Shown one piece after another: positions 32,888 to 41,486 of a stretch of DNA of 64,000 bases. A program made the translations under genes and the position numbers. The stretch covers positions 275,265 through 339,264 of the forward strand of contig NZ_BJTC01000006.1 in assembly GCF_006829085.1 (NCBI RefSeq), written 5' to 3'. The notes under the pieces were generated by a model. That model did not search any database. It saw only the letters and a list, made by a program, of their open reading frames with translations, and was not told the origin of the DNA. The stretch is from Chryseobacterium sp. ON_d1. Lineage in GTDB: Bacteria; Bacteroidota; Bacteroidia; Flavobacteriales; Weeksellaceae. How positions within the stretch are numbered: the stretch's first letter is position 1; every line of letters begins with the position of its first letter.

Positions 32888-33677
32888 AATAGTATTTTCA
32901 TTTTTATTGCTATGCTTTTACACTTTTGTATCAGCACAGTATACTATTCCTGAAAAACCTGCAGTTCTCTACCCGGTTTTTGATGAAGCCGGATTACTTT
33001 CCCAACAGGAAAAAGATGCGCTGAATAATAAGCTGATCAAGTTTGCTGATTCTACCTCAACGGAAATTGAAGTGGTGATCATCCGCTCCACCAAAGGAGA
33101 AGATATTAATTTTCTGGCAACCATGTTTGGAGAGAAATGGAAAATCGGGAAGAAAGATGTGGATAATGGCGTAGTTTTCCTGATTGCCACAGAAGACAGA
33201 ACAATGTCTATTCAGCAGGGACGTGCTGTAGAGCAATATCTTACCGCTTCAGTAGCAGGACAGATCTTAGATTATATCGTCACTCCAAATTTCAAAAAAG
33301 GCCTTTGGTATGAAGGGATCAATGGAGGAACCTCAGCCATTATGGAGGCTGTGCAGGGAAAATTCAAACCTGTGCCGACAACAGCTCCCTCCGGTAATGG
33401 GAGTGCCTTTAAAGTGCTTATCATTGCTTTTATTATTTTCATCATTATTGCTATACTTTTTGGTAACAGAGGAGGCGGACGCGGCGGAAACAATGACGAC
33501 GACGATGATGTAATTATCACCAGAAGAGGACGCAGAAATTATCCTGGCGGTTTCTTCCCATTCCCTGGAAGCTTCGGAGGAGGTGGTTTCGGAGGTGGAA
33601 GTTCTGGCGGCGGCGGATTCGGAGGCTTCGGCGGAGGCGGAAGCTTTGGAGGCGGTGGTGCATCCGGAGGCTGGTAA
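32868..33677 (+). CDS. Secreted TPM domain protein with membrane anchor and Gly-rich tail
   Basis: 269 residues. Signal peptide (about 1-23, VSAQ), TPM domain (about 35-155: FDEAGLLSQQEKDALNNKL, TEIEVVIIRST, GVVFLIATEDRTMSIQ), a membrane helix (about 183-198), then a short acidic DDDDD stretch, RRGRRN and a low-complexity Gly/Ser/Phe tail. Topology puts the TPM domain in the periplasm and the basic Gly-rich tail in the cytoplasm. Third gene of the lemA operon. Confidence 0.9.
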   Translation: MKLRSLKIVFSFLLLCFYTFVSAQYTIPEKPAVLYPVFDEAGLLSQQEKDALNNKLIKFADSTSTEIEVVIIRSTKGEDINFLATMFGEKWKIGKKDVDNGVVFLIATEDRTMSIQQGRAVEQYLTASVAGQILDYIVTPNFKKGLWYEGINGGTSAIMEAVQGKFKPVPTTAPSGNGSAFKVLIIAFIIFIIIAILFGNRGGGRGGNNDDDDDVIITRRGRRNYPGGFFPFPGSFGGGGFGGGSSGGGGFGGFGGGGSFGGGGASGGW

Positions 33678-33700
33678 CAAATACATTTTAAAAATCATAT

Positions 33701-33730
33701 AAATCAGGTCATTAACGACCTGATTTTTTT
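33701..33730 (+). terminator. Terminator of the lemA-TPM-TPM operon
   Basis: AAATCAGGTC and GACCTGATTT form a 10-bp stem with loop ATTAAC, then a T-run. Confidence 0.87.
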
Positions 33731-33870
33731 ATTTAAAACACTAAAATAATACCAATTCTTTAACTTTTCTTAATGTTAAATTGATCTTTAGATATTAAAA
33801 AATTAACAAAACCACACAAAAACCGTCTTTAATTCAATATTTTTTCACTATATTTACTGAAAACAGGATT

Positions 33871-34392
33871 ATGAAGAAGACGCTGGTAGTATTTGCACAC
33901 CCTTACCTGGAGCACTCCAATTCGAATGTAGAGCTCATTAATTTCTACGTTCGTCACCAGCATTTTACCTTAAGAGATCTTTACGAAGAATATCCTGATT
34001 TTCATATCGCTGCCTTCAGAGAAAGGAAACGCCTTAAAAATTATGACCGGTTTATTTTTCAGTTTCCTCTGATATGGTTTGGAATGCCTCCGCTTCTCAG
34101 ATTATGGATTGATGAGGTTTTCGACAGAGACTGGCTTAAGGAAGGTGAATACAATCCACTGGAAGGAAAAGAAGTTTATATTTTGGTCACTACCGGCGGA
34201 AAAGAAAGATCTTTCAGTAAAACAGGTACCTATCAATACTCCATAGAAGAACTGATCAGCGGACTGATTGTTTCTTTAAAAGTTTTCAAAGCAGACATTA
34301 AGCATATCAAAATCGTATACGAAGCCAACAAACTATCCAAAAAGGAAATTATTTTACATAAAAAAGAATTTACAGAACTTCTCAATCAATAA
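33871..34392 (+). CDS. Flavodoxin-like NAD(P)H oxidoreductase (KefF-like ancillary protein)
   Basis: 173 residues. Flavin-binding motifs: VVFAHPYLEHSNSN, FQFPLIWFGMPPLLRLWIDE and LVTTGGKERSF match the KefF/MdaB quinone reductase family. It lies 3 nt upstream of a KefC-like antiporter, the same pairing as E. coli kefF-kefC, so it probably binds and activates that transporter. Start ATG 33871; -7-like TATATTTA at 33849. Confidence 0.88.
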   Translation: MKKTLVVFAHPYLEHSNSNVELINFYVRHQHFTLRDLYEEYPDFHIAAFRERKRLKNYDRFIFQFPLIWFGMPPLLRLWIDEVFDRDWLKEGEYNPLEGKEVYILVTTGGKERSFSKTGTYQYSIEELISGLIVSLKVFKADIKHIKIVYEANKLSKKEIILHKKEFTELLNQ

Positions 34393-34395
34393 CAT

Positions 34396-36285
34396 ATGGA
34401 ATCCAGCTTAGCAATGAACACATTAATTTTCCTGGGGGTTGCCATTATCATGGTTCCATTGGCCAGGAAATTAGGGTTGAGCTCTGTCATCGGCTATATT
34501 TTAGGAGGAATTATCATAGGCCCATATGTACTCAGGCTTACAGGAAAAAATGTAGATGATATCATGCACGCCAGTGAATTCGGTGTCATCATGCTTTTGT
34601 TTCTTGTAGGATTAGAACTGGAACCCCGTAAATTCTGGGAAATGAGAAAAAAGATAATGGGACTGGGATTGTCACAGATGGTACTTACGATTGCATTATT
34701 ATTCCTCGTGTTCATCAGTGCAGGATGGAGAATAGACAAAGCCGTTGCCATCGCTATGTGTTTTGCACTATCTTCTACAGCAATTGTTCTGCAGACCTTA
34801 CAGGAAAAAAACAATCTCAAGACCACCGCCGGAGAAGCCTCATTCTCTACCCTGCTGTTTCAAGATATCTCTGTGATCCCTATTTTAGCCATACTCCCTA
34901 TTGTAGCCAATTATAAAGCCAAGCATCATGATAATGAAATCCAGATTCTGATTCAGAAACTTCCGGAATGGCTTCAGGCCGGAACCGTAATTTTTGGAGT
35001 AGCCCTGCTTATTTTATTAGGAAGATATGTTTTTGTTCCCTTCCTCCGATATGTTTCAAAATCGGGAATGACAGAGTTGTTGACCGCCTCTTCTCTATTC
35101 CTTGTTATCGGGGTTTCAGAGCTGATGGTTGTTATAGGCCTTTCACCTGCATTAGGGGCTTTCCTTGCGGGGGTAATGCTTGCCAACAGTGAATTCCGCC
35201 ATGAGCTGGAAGCACAGATTGATCCGTTCAAGGGACTTTTACTGGCTGTATTTTTTGTCAGCGTAGGTTCTACTATTAATTTTAATATTATTCAGAAAGA
35301 CCCACTGTTCATATTCAGTACTGTTTTTGCTGTACTGGCTGTAAAATTTATCGTTTTATACACCATTGGAAAGTTTTTCAGAATAGATACTCCTCAAAGT
35401 CTTTTTTATGCATTTGCACTTTCTCAGGTAGGAGAATTTGCCTTTGTACTGCTTAATTATGCATCAGATCTTTATCTGTTAGGTCCCGAGATGAATGCAC
35501 AGATGATGGCCGTTACGGCAATCACCATGTGTATCACTCCTATCCTGCTTATTATCAATGATAAATTTATTACTCCGAAATTCATTAAAGAAATTCCGGA
35601 AGAAGAGCATGATTTTAATATCCTTGGAAGTGAAGTTACCCAAAAGAAAATCATTATTGTAGGTTTTGGTCATTTCGGAAGTACCGTGGGACGTCTTTTA
35701 AAAGCTAATAAAATATCAGCAACAGTTCTGGACCGTGATTCTGACCGTGTAAAACTGCTCAGAAGCTACGGCTTTAAAGTCTATTATGGTGATGCCACCA
35801 GAATTCCTATTCTAAGGGCTGCAGGAATTGAAGAAGCTGAAATTTTGGTTTTATGCCTGGATGATCCGGATGACAATAAGTTTATTGCGGAACTGGTACG
35901 CGAACATTATCCTGATGTGAAAATTTTTGTAAGGGCTAAAAACAGGATTGATGCTTATGACTATCTGAATAACGGGATCAATCATATTTACCGTGAAACA
36001 TTAGGAACAGCTGTGGATATGGCTGTGGATGTTCTTCATGAAACAGGAATGAGAAAATATGCAGCAAGACGGCTGGGACAAAGGTTTATGGCTATTGATA
36101 AAGCATCGATCAGAAAGCTGGCAAAAATGAAAGAAAATGATGATGACATTACGCTTTTTACCACAAAAGAAATCCTCCAGCGTGAGGAGGAATTATTAGC
36201 ATATGATAATCTCAATTTTGACAATAAGAACTGGGAAGGTTCCTCATCTGCTGACGAAGAAGATGAGGATGAATCCCAGGATTAG
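34396..36285 (+). CDS. KefB/KefC-like monovalent cation:proton antiporter-2 with TrkA-N domain
   Basis: 629 residues. About 12 membrane helices (about 6-390) of the CPA2 family: VIGYILGGIIIGPYVL, LFLVGLELEPRKFWEMR and FVSVGSTINF are diagnostic. A cytoplasmic RCK/TrkA-N domain follows (about 418-535), with IIIVGFGHFGSTVGRLL as NAD-binding glycine loop and LDRDSDRVKLLRSYGFKVYYGDA. The C-terminal 80 residues are acidic. Glutathione-gated K+ efflux is the E. coli role; whether this organism uses another thiol is not visible. Confidence 0.92.
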   Translation: MESSLAMNTLIFLGVAIIMVPLARKLGLSSVIGYILGGIIIGPYVLRLTGKNVDDIMHASEFGVIMLLFLVGLELEPRKFWEMRKKIMGLGLSQMVLTIALLFLVFISAGWRIDKAVAIAMCFALSSTAIVLQTLQEKNNLKTTAGEASFSTLLFQDISVIPILAILPIVANYKAKHHDNEIQILIQKLPEWLQAGTVIFGVALLILLGRYVFVPFLRYVSKSGMTELLTASSLFLVIGVSELMVVIGLSPALGAFLAGVMLANSEFRHELEAQIDPFKGLLLAVFFVSVGSTINFNIIQKDPLFIFSTVFAVLAVKFIVLYTIGKFFRIDTPQSLFYAFALSQVGEFAFVLLNYASDLYLLGPEMNAQMMAVTAITMCITPILLIINDKFITPKFIKEIPEEEHDFNILGSEVTQKKIIIVGFGHFGSTVGRLLKANKISATVLDRDSDRVKLLRSYGFKVYYGDATRIPILRAAGIEEAEILVLCLDDPDDNKFIAELVREHYPDVKIFVRAKNRIDAYDYLNNGINHIYRETLGTAVDMAVDVLHETGMRKYAARRLGQRFMAIDKASIRKLAKMKENDDDITLFTTKEILQREEELLAYDNLNFDNKNWEGSSSADEEDEDESQD

Positions 36286-36286
36286 T

Positions 36287-37114
36287 TTATTGGATGCTTA
36301 CGCTTCCACCACTACTTTCCTCTTTGCTTACATTCTTGAGCTCTCCTTTTTTCGAAATATCTACACTTCCACCAGATGAAGCTCCAGCTTTCACACTGGA
36401 AACAGCACTGATGTGAACACTTGCTCCACTGGAAGCATCTGCTTCTACATCATCAGCAATGACTCCTTTAGCTGAAACGCTGCTGCCAGAAGAAGCACTG
36501 ATATCCGCCTTTTTAGCTTTTCCGGAAAGATCAAGGGTAGATCCTGATGAAGATTCAATATCAAGATTCACAGCCCATATTTTACCATCGAAGCTACTGC
36601 TGCTGCTTACATTGATCTCCATATCATTAGCCTCCAGGTCTCCGGAGATGCTTCCCGCACTTGATGCTTCGATATCTGTCTTCTCCTGGGTAAACTTATC
36701 TTTTACAATAATTCTCGCTGCCGAATCTGCAAGGAGCTTTTTAAAATCTTTTGCATAAATTTTTGCAGTCACTTTGCTGATGTTCATCACTCTGATTCCC
36801 GGTTTATAATGAATATGCAGTTTCCCACCATCATTGTCAATAAGAATTTCATTGATGATGCTTTGAGGAGCTGAAATTTCTACTCTTTCTGTTTCAGATT
36901 TTATAACCTCTGCCTCAATCGCCTGAGAAACCTGAATTTCATCAAAATCTCCGGTAAATTCTTTATGCTGCATTGGGCCTGATTCTTTGCTGACTACTTT
37001 TTCTACCCAATTATTCCCATCTCCATCCCTGTCTCTGTTTCTGTTCTCATGTTTATCATTACATGAGGCTAATGCCACTAGGGCTGAAAAAATAAATAAA
37101 GTCCTTGTTTTCAT
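36287..37114 (-). CDS. Head-GIN domain lipoprotein (DUF2807)
   Basis: 275 residues. Lipoprotein signal MKTRTLFIFSALVALASC then an acidic/Arg-rich linker and the right-handed beta-helix of the head-GIN family: FDEIQVSQAIEAEVIKSE and repeats of ASSGSSVSAKG, EASSAGSISGD in the second half, rich in Ser and Gly. Proposed roles are adhesion or envelope organisation; not experimentally clear. Start ATG 37114 gives the best signal; the longer frame begins with TTG. Its stop lies 1 nt from the stop of kefC on the other strand, with no terminator between. Confidence 0.9.
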   Translation of the reverse strand: MKTRTLFIFSALVALASCNDKHENRNRDRDGDGNNWVEKVVSKESGPMQHKEFTGDFDEIQVSQAIEAEVIKSETERVEISAPQSIINEILIDNDGGKLHIHYKPGIRVMNISKVTAKIYAKDFKKLLADSAARIIVKDKFTQEKTDIEASSAGSISGDLEANDMEINVSSSSSFDGKIWAVNLDIESSSGSTLDLSGKAKKADISASSGSSVSAKGVIADDVEADASSGASVHISAVSSVKAGASSGGSVDISKKGELKNVSKEESSGGSVSIQ

Positions 37115-37367
37115 GCTTATTTCTTTTGTCAATTATTTGTTTGATTTCTTTATATCTAAATAACAACTAATTTATAAAAAATATTACATTACCATTGAAA
37201 TTACTGCAAATACCTGCTATAAGGTTTTATGAAAGACTTTTTCTTAATTAAGCATATAGTTTGTTCATTTTAAATGTTCATAAAAAGGTTTCAGTAAATA
37301 CGTCTGCTAACATATATCCTATGATGCAAGTTTTTAATATCTTTATGCTTTAATAACAATTATATTT

Positions 37368-39509
37368 ATGAAGAATATTTCATCGGTATTATTAATTTCT
37401 GCCTTGGCGTTCAATCAATCTTGTACTACAATGAAACAGACCGATATTCAACAGGAGCTGCCTGCTCCTGATCCCTCTTTATCTTCAAATCCTTTTATGA
37501 AGAAAAGCAGGCTTCAATATGAAGCTCCGGAATTTGACAAAATCAAAAATGAACACTTCAAACCCGCTTTTGACTATGGTTTAAAGCAGCATGAAGCTGA
37601 AATTATAAAAATTGCCAACAATCCGGCAGCCCCTACTTTTGAAAATACCATCGTTGCACTGGAAAAAAGCGGTGAGGTATTGAGAAGAGCACAGATTGTA
37701 TTCTCCAATCTTACCAGTGCCAATACGAACCCTACTTTGCAGGCTCTGGATGAAGAATATGCTCCTGTTTTCGCAGCTCATTCTGATAAAATGTACCTGA
37801 ATGAAAATCTGTATAAAAGAATACAATCTATCAAAGAAGACGGTCTCGATTCTGAAAGCAAAAGACTGGTACAGTTTTATAAGCAAAACTTTGAGATTGC
37901 AGGCGCCAATCTTTCCGCTGCTGATAAAGAAAAGCTTAAGCAAATCAACCAGGAACTCGCTTCTCTTTCTACCCAATATGCCAACAAGTTACTGGAAGCA
38001 AGAAAGCAGGGAGGTGTATTTTTCTCAGATGCAAAAGAACTTGACGGACTTTCTGCTGATGAAATTGCAGCGGCTGCATCTGATGCCAAAACGGCAGGAC
38101 AGCCGGGAAAATATCTTCTGGCTTTACAAAACACTACACAGCAGCCTCTTTTGCAAAACCTAAAAAACAGAGCAACCAGAGAAAAACTGTTCAAAGCTTC
38201 ATGGACAAGAGCTGAAAAGGGAGATGCTAATGATACAAGAGCAACTATTGAACAACTCGCTAAACTGAGACTGAAAAAAGCTCAGATTCTGGGAAAGAAA
38301 AATTTTGCTGAATGGAAACTTCAGGACCAGATGGCAAAAACTCCTGAAGCAGCTACTAAGCTGATGAACCAGATCGCCACTCCGGCAGTGGAAACAGCCA
38401 GACGTGAAGCAAAAGACATTCAGGATCTTATTGACCAGCAAAAAGGAGGCTTTAAAGTAGAGCCATGGGACTGGAATTTCTATGCTGAACAGGTAAGAAA
38501 AGCAAAGTTTGATCTGGACGAAAGTGAAATAAAGCCTTATTTTGAGATTACAACAGTTCTTGAAAAAGGAGTTTTCTTCGCTGCTGAAAAATTCTATGGG
38601 TTAACTTTCAAAAAGAGAACAGATCTTCCGGTTTATCACCCGGATGTTGTAACGTATGAAGTTTTTGATCATGATGGAAAATCTATCGCCATCTATTATC
38701 TGGATTTCTATACAAGAGATTCTAAAAACGGAGGGGCATGGATGAGCAATTTTGTTGAGCAGTCTTATTTATTGGGCACAAAGCCTGTGATTGTTAACTG
38801 CTACAATTATCAGAAACCGGCTCCGGGAAAACCTTCACTGATCAGTTATGATGATGTTTCAACCATCTTCCATGAATTCGGACATTCTATTCATGGAATG
38901 TTTGCCAGCCAGAAATATCCTTCTCTTTCAGGAACGAATGTACCGAGAGATTTCGTGGAATTCCCATCTCAGATCAACGAGCACTGGGCTTTAGATCCTG
39001 TCGTTCTTAAAAATTATGCAGTACATTATGAAACAAAACAGCCTATCCCACAGGCTTTGGTAGAAAAAATCAAAAAGGCAGCTACATTCAATCAGGGGTA
39101 TATGACTACTGAATTGGTTTCTGCTGCTGAGCTTGATATGGATTGGCATACTGTAAGCAATGAAAGCCAGTTTATTCCTGTTCTTGATTTTGAAAAGCAG
39201 TCTTTAGCCAATCATGGATTCAATCTGGCAACGGTTCCGCCAAGATATCATACACCTTATTTCGCCCATATCTGGGGAGGTGGATACTCAGCTGGATACT
39301 ATGCTTACTTATGGTCTGAAACATTGGACAATGATGCATGGGAATGGATCAGTAAAAATGGTGGTCTCACCAGAGAAAATGGTGATCGCTTCAGAAAGTA
39401 TATTCTTTCCGTAGGAAATTCTGTAGACCTGAACCAGGCATTCAGAGACTTTACAGGACACGATCCGGATATCAAACCTTTATTGAGAAACAGAGGGTTT
39501 ATAAAATAA
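37368..39509 (+). CDS. M3 family peptidyl-dipeptidase (Dcp-like) lipoprotein
   Basis: 713 residues. Lipoprotein signal (lipobox NQSC, C19) then the M3 thimet-oligopeptidase fold with zinc motif IFHEFGHSIHGMF (HExxH) and downstream ligand Glu in PSQINEHW; the substrate loop HIWGGGYSAGYYAY is typical of Dcp. Cleaves dipeptides from peptide C-termini, here presumably in the periplasm, unlike the cytoplasmic E. coli Dcp. Confidence 0.93.
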   Translation: MKNISSVLLISALAFNQSCTTMKQTDIQQELPAPDPSLSSNPFMKKSRLQYEAPEFDKIKNEHFKPAFDYGLKQHEAEIIKIANNPAAPTFENTIVALEKSGEVLRRAQIVFSNLTSANTNPTLQALDEEYAPVFAAHSDKMYLNENLYKRIQSIKEDGLDSESKRLVQFYKQNFEIAGANLSAADKEKLKQINQELASLSTQYANKLLEARKQGGVFFSDAKELDGLSADEIAAAASDAKTAGQPGKYLLALQNTTQQPLLQNLKNRATREKLFKASWTRAEKGDANDTRATIEQLAKLRLKKAQILGKKNFAEWKLQDQMAKTPEAATKLMNQIATPAVETARREAKDIQDLIDQQKGGFKVEPWDWNFYAEQVRKAKFDLDESEIKPYFEITTVLEKGVFFAAEKFYGLTFKKRTDLPVYHPDVVTYEVFDHDGKSIAIYYLDFYTRDSKNGGAWMSNFVEQSYLLGTKPVIVNCYNYQKPAPGKPSLISYDDVSTIFHEFGHSIHGMFASQKYPSLSGTNVPRDFVEFPSQINEHWALDPVVLKNYAVHYETKQPIPQALVEKIKKAATFNQGYMTTELVSAAELDMDWHTVSNESQFIPVLDFEKQSLANHGFNLATVPPRYHTPYFAHIWGGGYSAGYYAYLWSETLDNDAWEWISKNGGLTRENGDRFRKYILSVGNSVDLNQAFRDFTGHDPDIKPLLRNRGFIK

Positions 39510-39517
39510 ATCAAACG

Positions 39518-39550
39518 GAAGCATTCTTTAATTAGAGTGCTTCTTTTTTA
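39518..39550 (+). terminator. Terminator of the M3 peptidase gene
   Basis: GAAGCATTCT with AGAGTGCTTC (10 bp, one G-T pair), then a T-run. Confidence 0.8.
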
Positions 39551-39552
39551 TG

Positions 39553-39630
39553 TTTTGGCTAAAGCCGATGAAGAATTTTATTTTTCTATTTTTTAACGGG
39601 CTAAAGCCCGTTTCTATTGAATTTGAAATT
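39553..39630 (+). repeat. Intergenic repeat with two gctaaagcc palindromes
   Basis: TTTTGGCTAAAGCC at 39553 and AACGGGCTAAAGCCCGTT at 39596-39613. AAAGCCCGTT also occurs at 16146-16155 and GCTAAAGCC at 16065-16073, suggesting a dispersed family. Confidence 0.5.
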
Positions 39631-39704
39631 CTTCACTTCCATATATTAATTTCAGTATAAATTATAAATTTAAATATGCAGAAGTAGTTTCTATTGATAT
39701 TGAT

Positions 39705-39712
39705 TATTTTTG
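39705..39712 (+). promoter_or_regulatory. -7 element for ychJ
   Basis: TATTTTTG, exact TAnnTTTG, 24 nt before ATG 39737. Confidence 0.45.
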
Positions 39713-39736
39713 CATTTCAAATTTTAAATACAATAT

Positions 39737-40114
39737 ATGGACTGTCCATGCTGTTCAGGAAAATCCTACGAAGAATGCTGCCAACCTTATCACACCAGGG
39801 AAAAACATGCGCCTACCGCTGAAGCTCTGATGCGTTCAAGATTCTCCGCCTTTGCTATTCCGAATGGTGAATATCTGATGGAAACCACACTTCCGGGAAA
39901 AAGAAAGTATCACAATAAGAAAGATCTTCAGGAATGGGGAGAAATCAATCAATGGACAAAGCTGGAAATCATAAAAACGCCTGCTCTTAATCATGTAGAA
40001 TTTAAGGCTTATTATACTGATCAGGATGGCCATCCACAAATTCATCATGAGTTTTCTGTTTTTCAGAAAATGCATGAGCGCTGGTATTATGTTTCAGGGG
40101 AATTTTTGGATTAA
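39737..40114 (+). CDS. YchJ-type protein with SEC-C zinc motif
   Basis: 125 residues. N-terminal CPCCSGKSYEECCQPYH is a zinc-binding Cys cluster (C3, C5, C6, C14, C15), followed by LMRSRFSAFAI, characteristic of the UPF0225/YchJ family, and an NTF2-like alpha/beta domain. Length matches the family minus the C-terminal SEC-C found in E. coli YchJ. Function unknown. Confidence 0.9.
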   Translation: MDCPCCSGKSYEECCQPYHTREKHAPTAEALMRSRFSAFAIPNGEYLMETTLPGKRKYHNKKDLQEWGEINQWTKLEIIKTPALNHVEFKAYYTDQDGHPQIHHEFSVFQKMHERWYYVSGEFLD

Positions 40115-40138
40115 TAATGAAATCCAATTGATACAAAT

Positions 40139-40168
40139 AAAAAATGTCCGACTAGATCGGACATTTTT
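40139..40168. terminator. Bidirectional terminator between ychJ and slyD-like genes
   Basis: AAAATGTCCGA and TCGGACATTTT, 11-bp stem, loop CTAGA. Confidence 0.87.
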
Positions 40169-40173
40169 ATTTT

Positions 40174-40674
40174 TTAGTGAGCATCAGTTCCGTCAATTCC
40201 ATGAGCGTGACCGTGTGCCAATTCTTCTTCTGTCGCCGGACGGGTATTTAAAACTTCTACCTGGAAGTCTAAAACTTTCCCCGCCATTGGGTGGTTAAGA
40301 TCTGCTACTACAACTTCAGGAGTAATTTCAACTACAAATGCCTGGAAGTTGTTTCCCTGATTATCAGATAAAGGCAAAATAGCTCCTACTGGTGGAAGAC
40401 CTGATTCTTTAAACATATCAACTGGTAATTGAGCAATAGCATCTGGCTGTCTTTCTCCGTAAGCTTCTTCAGGCTGAATCACAAAAGCAGCCTTGTCGCC
40501 AGCTTTTAAGCCTAAGATATTTTGTTCAAATTTTGGAATCATCATTCCCACACCATACAAAAATGTAAGCGGATTTTCTGTTGTTGTCTCTTCTACAAGA
40601 ATCTTACTTCCATCTGGTTCGATAGTGTGAAGTATATACTTTACAGCTACAACGTGATTGTTTTCAATTGTCAT
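40174..40674 (-). CDS. SlyD-like FKBP-type peptidyl-prolyl isomerase
   Basis: 166 residues. FKBP fold with an inserted-in-flap chaperone domain: LTFLYGVGMMIPKFEQNILG, GDKAAFVIQPEEAYGERQP, PMAGKVLDFQVEVLNTRPAT are SlyD hallmarks. The C-terminus is His-rich (HGHAHGIDGTDAH), as in SlyD's metal-binding tail, but shorter. Cytoplasmic; cis-trans prolyl isomerase and chaperone. Start ATG 40674; the longer frame starts with GTG 40704 next to a small hairpin (TCGTGA/TCACGA, 40688-40706) in the leader. Confidence 0.92.
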   Translation of the reverse strand: MTIENNHVVAVKYILHTIEPDGSKILVEETTTENPLTFLYGVGMMIPKFEQNILGLKAGDKAAFVIQPEEAYGERQPDAIAQLPVDMFKESGLPPVGAILPLSDNQGNNFQAFVVEITPEVVVADLNHPMAGKVLDFQVEVLNTRPATEEELAHGHAHGIDGTDAH

Positions 40675-40715
40675 ATTTTTCTTTTTTTCGTGATTTTGTC
40701 TCACGATTAATGATA

Positions 40716-40723
40716 CAAATATA
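40716..40723 (-). promoter_or_regulatory. -7 element for the SlyD-like gene
   Basis: Minus-strand TATATTTG; a leader of about 35 nt including a 6-bp hairpin follows before ATG 40674. Confidence 0.5.
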
Positions 40724-40819
40724 CTGTTTTTGAAATGATTCAGTGAGCTTGGAAGCCGGAGGTTGGAAGAAGGATGCTATGAAAGACATAAAGAAATGGA
40801 GATCTTCTTTTTACAGCCT

Positions 40820-41068
40820 TTATTTTTTTCTACTTTCGTCTCTCTTTTTTTGTCTTAGCATAAAGAGATACAGACTCTCCACTTTTGTTCTGGCCCAAGG
40901 TGTTCTTCGCAGAAACTTCAGGGAAGAATTGATGCTTGGGTTATCTGTAAAACATTTTATATTGATCTGTTCGCCAAGCCTTTCGAAACCTTCATAGTAT
41001 TCTACCAGTTCTTCCAGGATCGCATCCAGCCTTTTTCCGTGTAGAGGATCTTTGGACTGTTGTTCCAT
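40820..41068 (-). CDS. VF530 family DNA-binding protein
   Basis: 82 residues. DPLHGKRLDAILEELVEYYEG and INIKCFTDNPSINSSLKFLRR and TPWARTKVESLYL are the invariant parts of the VF530 (DUF2132) family, a small helical protein reported to bind DNA. The last residues RQKKRDESRKK are basic. Own -7 box at 41079-41086 (minus TAATTTTG). Confidence 0.9.
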   Translation of the reverse strand: MEQQSKDPLHGKRLDAILEELVEYYEGFERLGEQINIKCFTDNPSINSSLKFLRRTPWARTKVESLYLFMLRQKKRDESRKK

Positions 41069-41078
41069 ATTTTTTTTA

Positions 41079-41086
41079 CAAAATTA
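41079..41086 (-). promoter_or_regulatory. -7 element for the VF530 gene
   Basis: Minus-strand TAATTTTG, 10 nt upstream of ATG 41068. Confidence 0.45.
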
Positions 41087-41188
41087 ATTTATTATAAGTT
41101 TATATGAAAATCTCTCCCCTTCTTCCTTTTTTGTTTCTTATTTTTGAAAAAGATATTTCTTACCATACCATTATTTGTTTCAAAAAAT

Positions 41189-41341
41189 ATGAGCAAAAAT
41201 AACGAAGCGAACAGGAAAAAAAATAAAAAGAAAATTGACCAGAAAAAACGTAAAATACAAAATGCTGAAGCAGAAAGAAAAGCAAGGTTAAAACAAATCC
41301 GGGAAGATTTCAAAGCAAGAGAAGCTGACAATAAGCTATAA
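41189..41341 (+). CDS. Small highly basic protein, function unknown
   Basis: 50 residues: MSKNNEANRKKNKKKIDQKK and onward to ADNKL, very rich in Lys and Arg, predicted one long helix with heptad-like spacing. A nucleic-acid or ribosome contact is possible but cannot be shown. ATG 41189 follows an A-run typical of Bacteroidota starts; the frame extends upstream to 41144 but with hydrophobic, unlikely residues. Lies alone between VF530 and sbcD. Confidence 0.55.
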   Translation: MSKNNEANRKKNKKKIDQKKRKIQNAEAERKARLKQIREDFKAREADNKL

Positions 41342-41486
41342 ATTGTTTTATCCGAATTAAGGAAAACCTTATTTTTAAAAATTAAGTATTCTCTATCTTT
41401 ACATTGTAATAGCTGCAAAATAATTCTCTACGAAGCAAGCTGAAAATTATGCTGCATATATTCTTTTTAATTCTCAAATTTAAATT

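Noticed and set aside
33333..33698. Minus-strand Ser/Ala-rich frame
   Set aside because: Shadow of the Gly-rich tail of the TPM protein.
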